NCBI GenBank assembly: GCA_013203415.1 | Contig: JABMQE010000109.1 | Coordinates: forward strand, 1-5,882 | Origin: Candidatus Falkowiibacteriota bacterium | GTDB taxonomy: Bacteria; Patescibacteriota; Patescibacteriia; UBA2591; JABMQE01 | Reading direction: 5' to 3' | DNA: 5,882 nucleotides | Shown: in pieces, positions 4,966 through 5,882 of the stretch | How positions within the stretch are numbered: the stretch's first letter is position 1 | Layout of the letters: each line of letters starts with the position of its first letter | Translations under genes and position numbers: made by a program | The notes under the pieces: generated by a model | Database searches by the model: none | Told to the model about the DNA's origin: nothing | The model's input: only the letters and a program-made list of their open reading frames with translations

Positions 4966-5882
4966 CTATTTTTTTGTCAACGGAACAGTGTGTTTTGCTT
5001 TAGGGTGATATATTTGAAGCATTCTTTTTAGGGTTTGTGGGGTCAACGCATTTAAATCGTGAAAGTCTTCCTCAGTTTCAGTTTCATCTACAAATACAAC
5101 TCCTCTCTCAACATAGTCTCTGAACTGTATTGCACTTTCAACTGGTAAAATTTCATCTTCGGGTGAATTGACCATTAATAAATTAATGTTTTCTGGAAAA
5201 TCTGATTCATAGTTAGAATTTAATATGGTTTGTTTTAAACGGGCATTTTCAGCCGGATCGCCCATGGCCAAGAATTTAACGCAGTAGTCATAATATTCTT
5301 TGATGCCTTCGCTATCAAAGTATCCTTTTGGGTCATAATGATCTGATTCAGGATCATAATTACTAGTGTAGCCGGACAGGCTTATGAAAGTCCGAATTTT
5401 ATCAGTGGTTTCTTTAGGTAATTTTGGTAAAGAGGATATAATACTCATAGCACCATTGGAATGGCCAATTAAATATACTTCTTCGAAATTTTCATGTAAA
5501 GCACCTATTGCTTTTCTTGGCTCATCCGCTATGTCAATGACTGAGTACTCTGATTTACCGGGTACTTGGCCTAAAACAGCATCTGGTTGATTTGTTTCTT
5601 TTGATATTCTTTCTTCGCAATTCACATAAGTATCCGATCCTTCAGCATTTACTTTCGTTCCGCGATGACGGCCGCAAAAGATAGAATAGCCCTCTCGCAG
5701 TAGCGAAGGAACGAATTTGGATTCCATCCATGTATTTCCATCTCCTGGCAGGCCTGGAATGAAAACAATTAATTTTTCTGATTTTCCACCGGGGATAAAA
5801 AATTTTCCTTCAAGCGCAGGATCCTCTTTTTCGTTCTTTAGTTTAACCCAAAAAGCAGAATCGCCTTTGTCTGATATAACAC
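4966..5882 (-). CDS. Alpha/beta hydrolase fold protein, N-terminus off the right edge
   Basis: The minus-strand frame stays open from the stop at 4966 to the window end, giving 304 visible codons. The Met at 5727 is internal: the 51 codons upstream of it encode KLIVFIPGLPGDGNTW, the typical strand 3 and oxyanion loop of this fold. Numbering from the codon at 5880: FIPGLPGDG is at 40-48, the nucleophile elbow GHSNGA places Ser at 141, NSPEDEILP gives a probable catalytic Asp at 242, and DFHDLN gives His at 274. A complete Ser-Asp-His triad is therefore likely, and an esterase, lipase or peptidase-like hydrolase is expected. The substrate cannot be told. No signal peptide can be judged because the start is missing. 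It converges on the methyltransferase gene, with the terminator at 4925-4955 between them. Confidence 0.85.
   Translation of the reverse strand, partial: VISDKGDSAFWVKLKNEKEDPALEGKFFIPGGKSEKLIVFIPGLPGDGNTWMESKFVPSLLREGYSIFCGRHRGTKVNAEGSDTYVNCEERISKETNQPDAVLGQVPGKSEYSVIDIADEPRKAIGALHENFEEVYLIGHSNGAMSIISSLPKLPKETTDKIRTFISLSGYTSNYDPESDHYDPKGYFDSEGIKEYYDYCVKFLAMGDPAENARLKQTILNSNYESDFPENINLLMVNSPEDEILPVESAIQFRDYVERGVVFVDETETEEDFHDLNALTPQTLKRMLQIYHPKAKHTVPLTKK

Noticed and set aside
5725..5727. The ATG at 5727 (minus strand) as the hydrolase start
   Set aside because: The frame remains open to the window edge and the codons upstream of it encode the conserved strand 3 and oxyanion loop.

Overview
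The window most resembles a small-genome bacterium of the Candidate Phyla Radiation (Patescibacteria). I infer this from the gene order gyrB > secE > nusG > rplK, short AT-rich genes, mostly absent Shine-Dalgarno sequences, and no sign of rplA after rplK. The call is tentative because no 16S gene is present. The standard bacterial code fits: TAA, TGA and TAG all end genes here.

Left part (1-3337), plus strand: the 3' part of gyrB, then a 103-base gap with a perfect DnaA box, a good sigma-70 type promoter and a GC-rich hairpin, then secE, nusG and rplK. The gaps on either side of nusG are each almost filled by a large imperfect inverted repeat of about 140-150 bases. The arms of both repeats are built from ATTCG-type words spaced 11-13 bases apart.

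Middle part (3338-3982): a four-helix membrane protein of unknown function with a strong Shine-Dalgarno and codon use unlike its neighbours, closed by a strong intrinsic terminator. It sits where rplA is often found.

Right part (3907-5882): a class I SAM-dependent methyltransferase gene bracketed on both sides by a second kind of repeat. This repeat is a run of 10-bp palindromes at an exact 12-bp period, a fixed offset of 22 bases, then a run of TTACGTAA palindromes at the same 12-bp period. A terminator follows the right-hand copy. A convergent alpha/beta hydrolase gene on the minus strand runs off the right edge.

The left genes are core information processing: DNA supercoiling, protein export, transcription elongation and the ribosome. 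The right genes are accessory. The most interesting material is intergenic: two kinds of palindromic array with a shared periodicity of about 12 bases, fitted tightly between stop codons and the next start codons.
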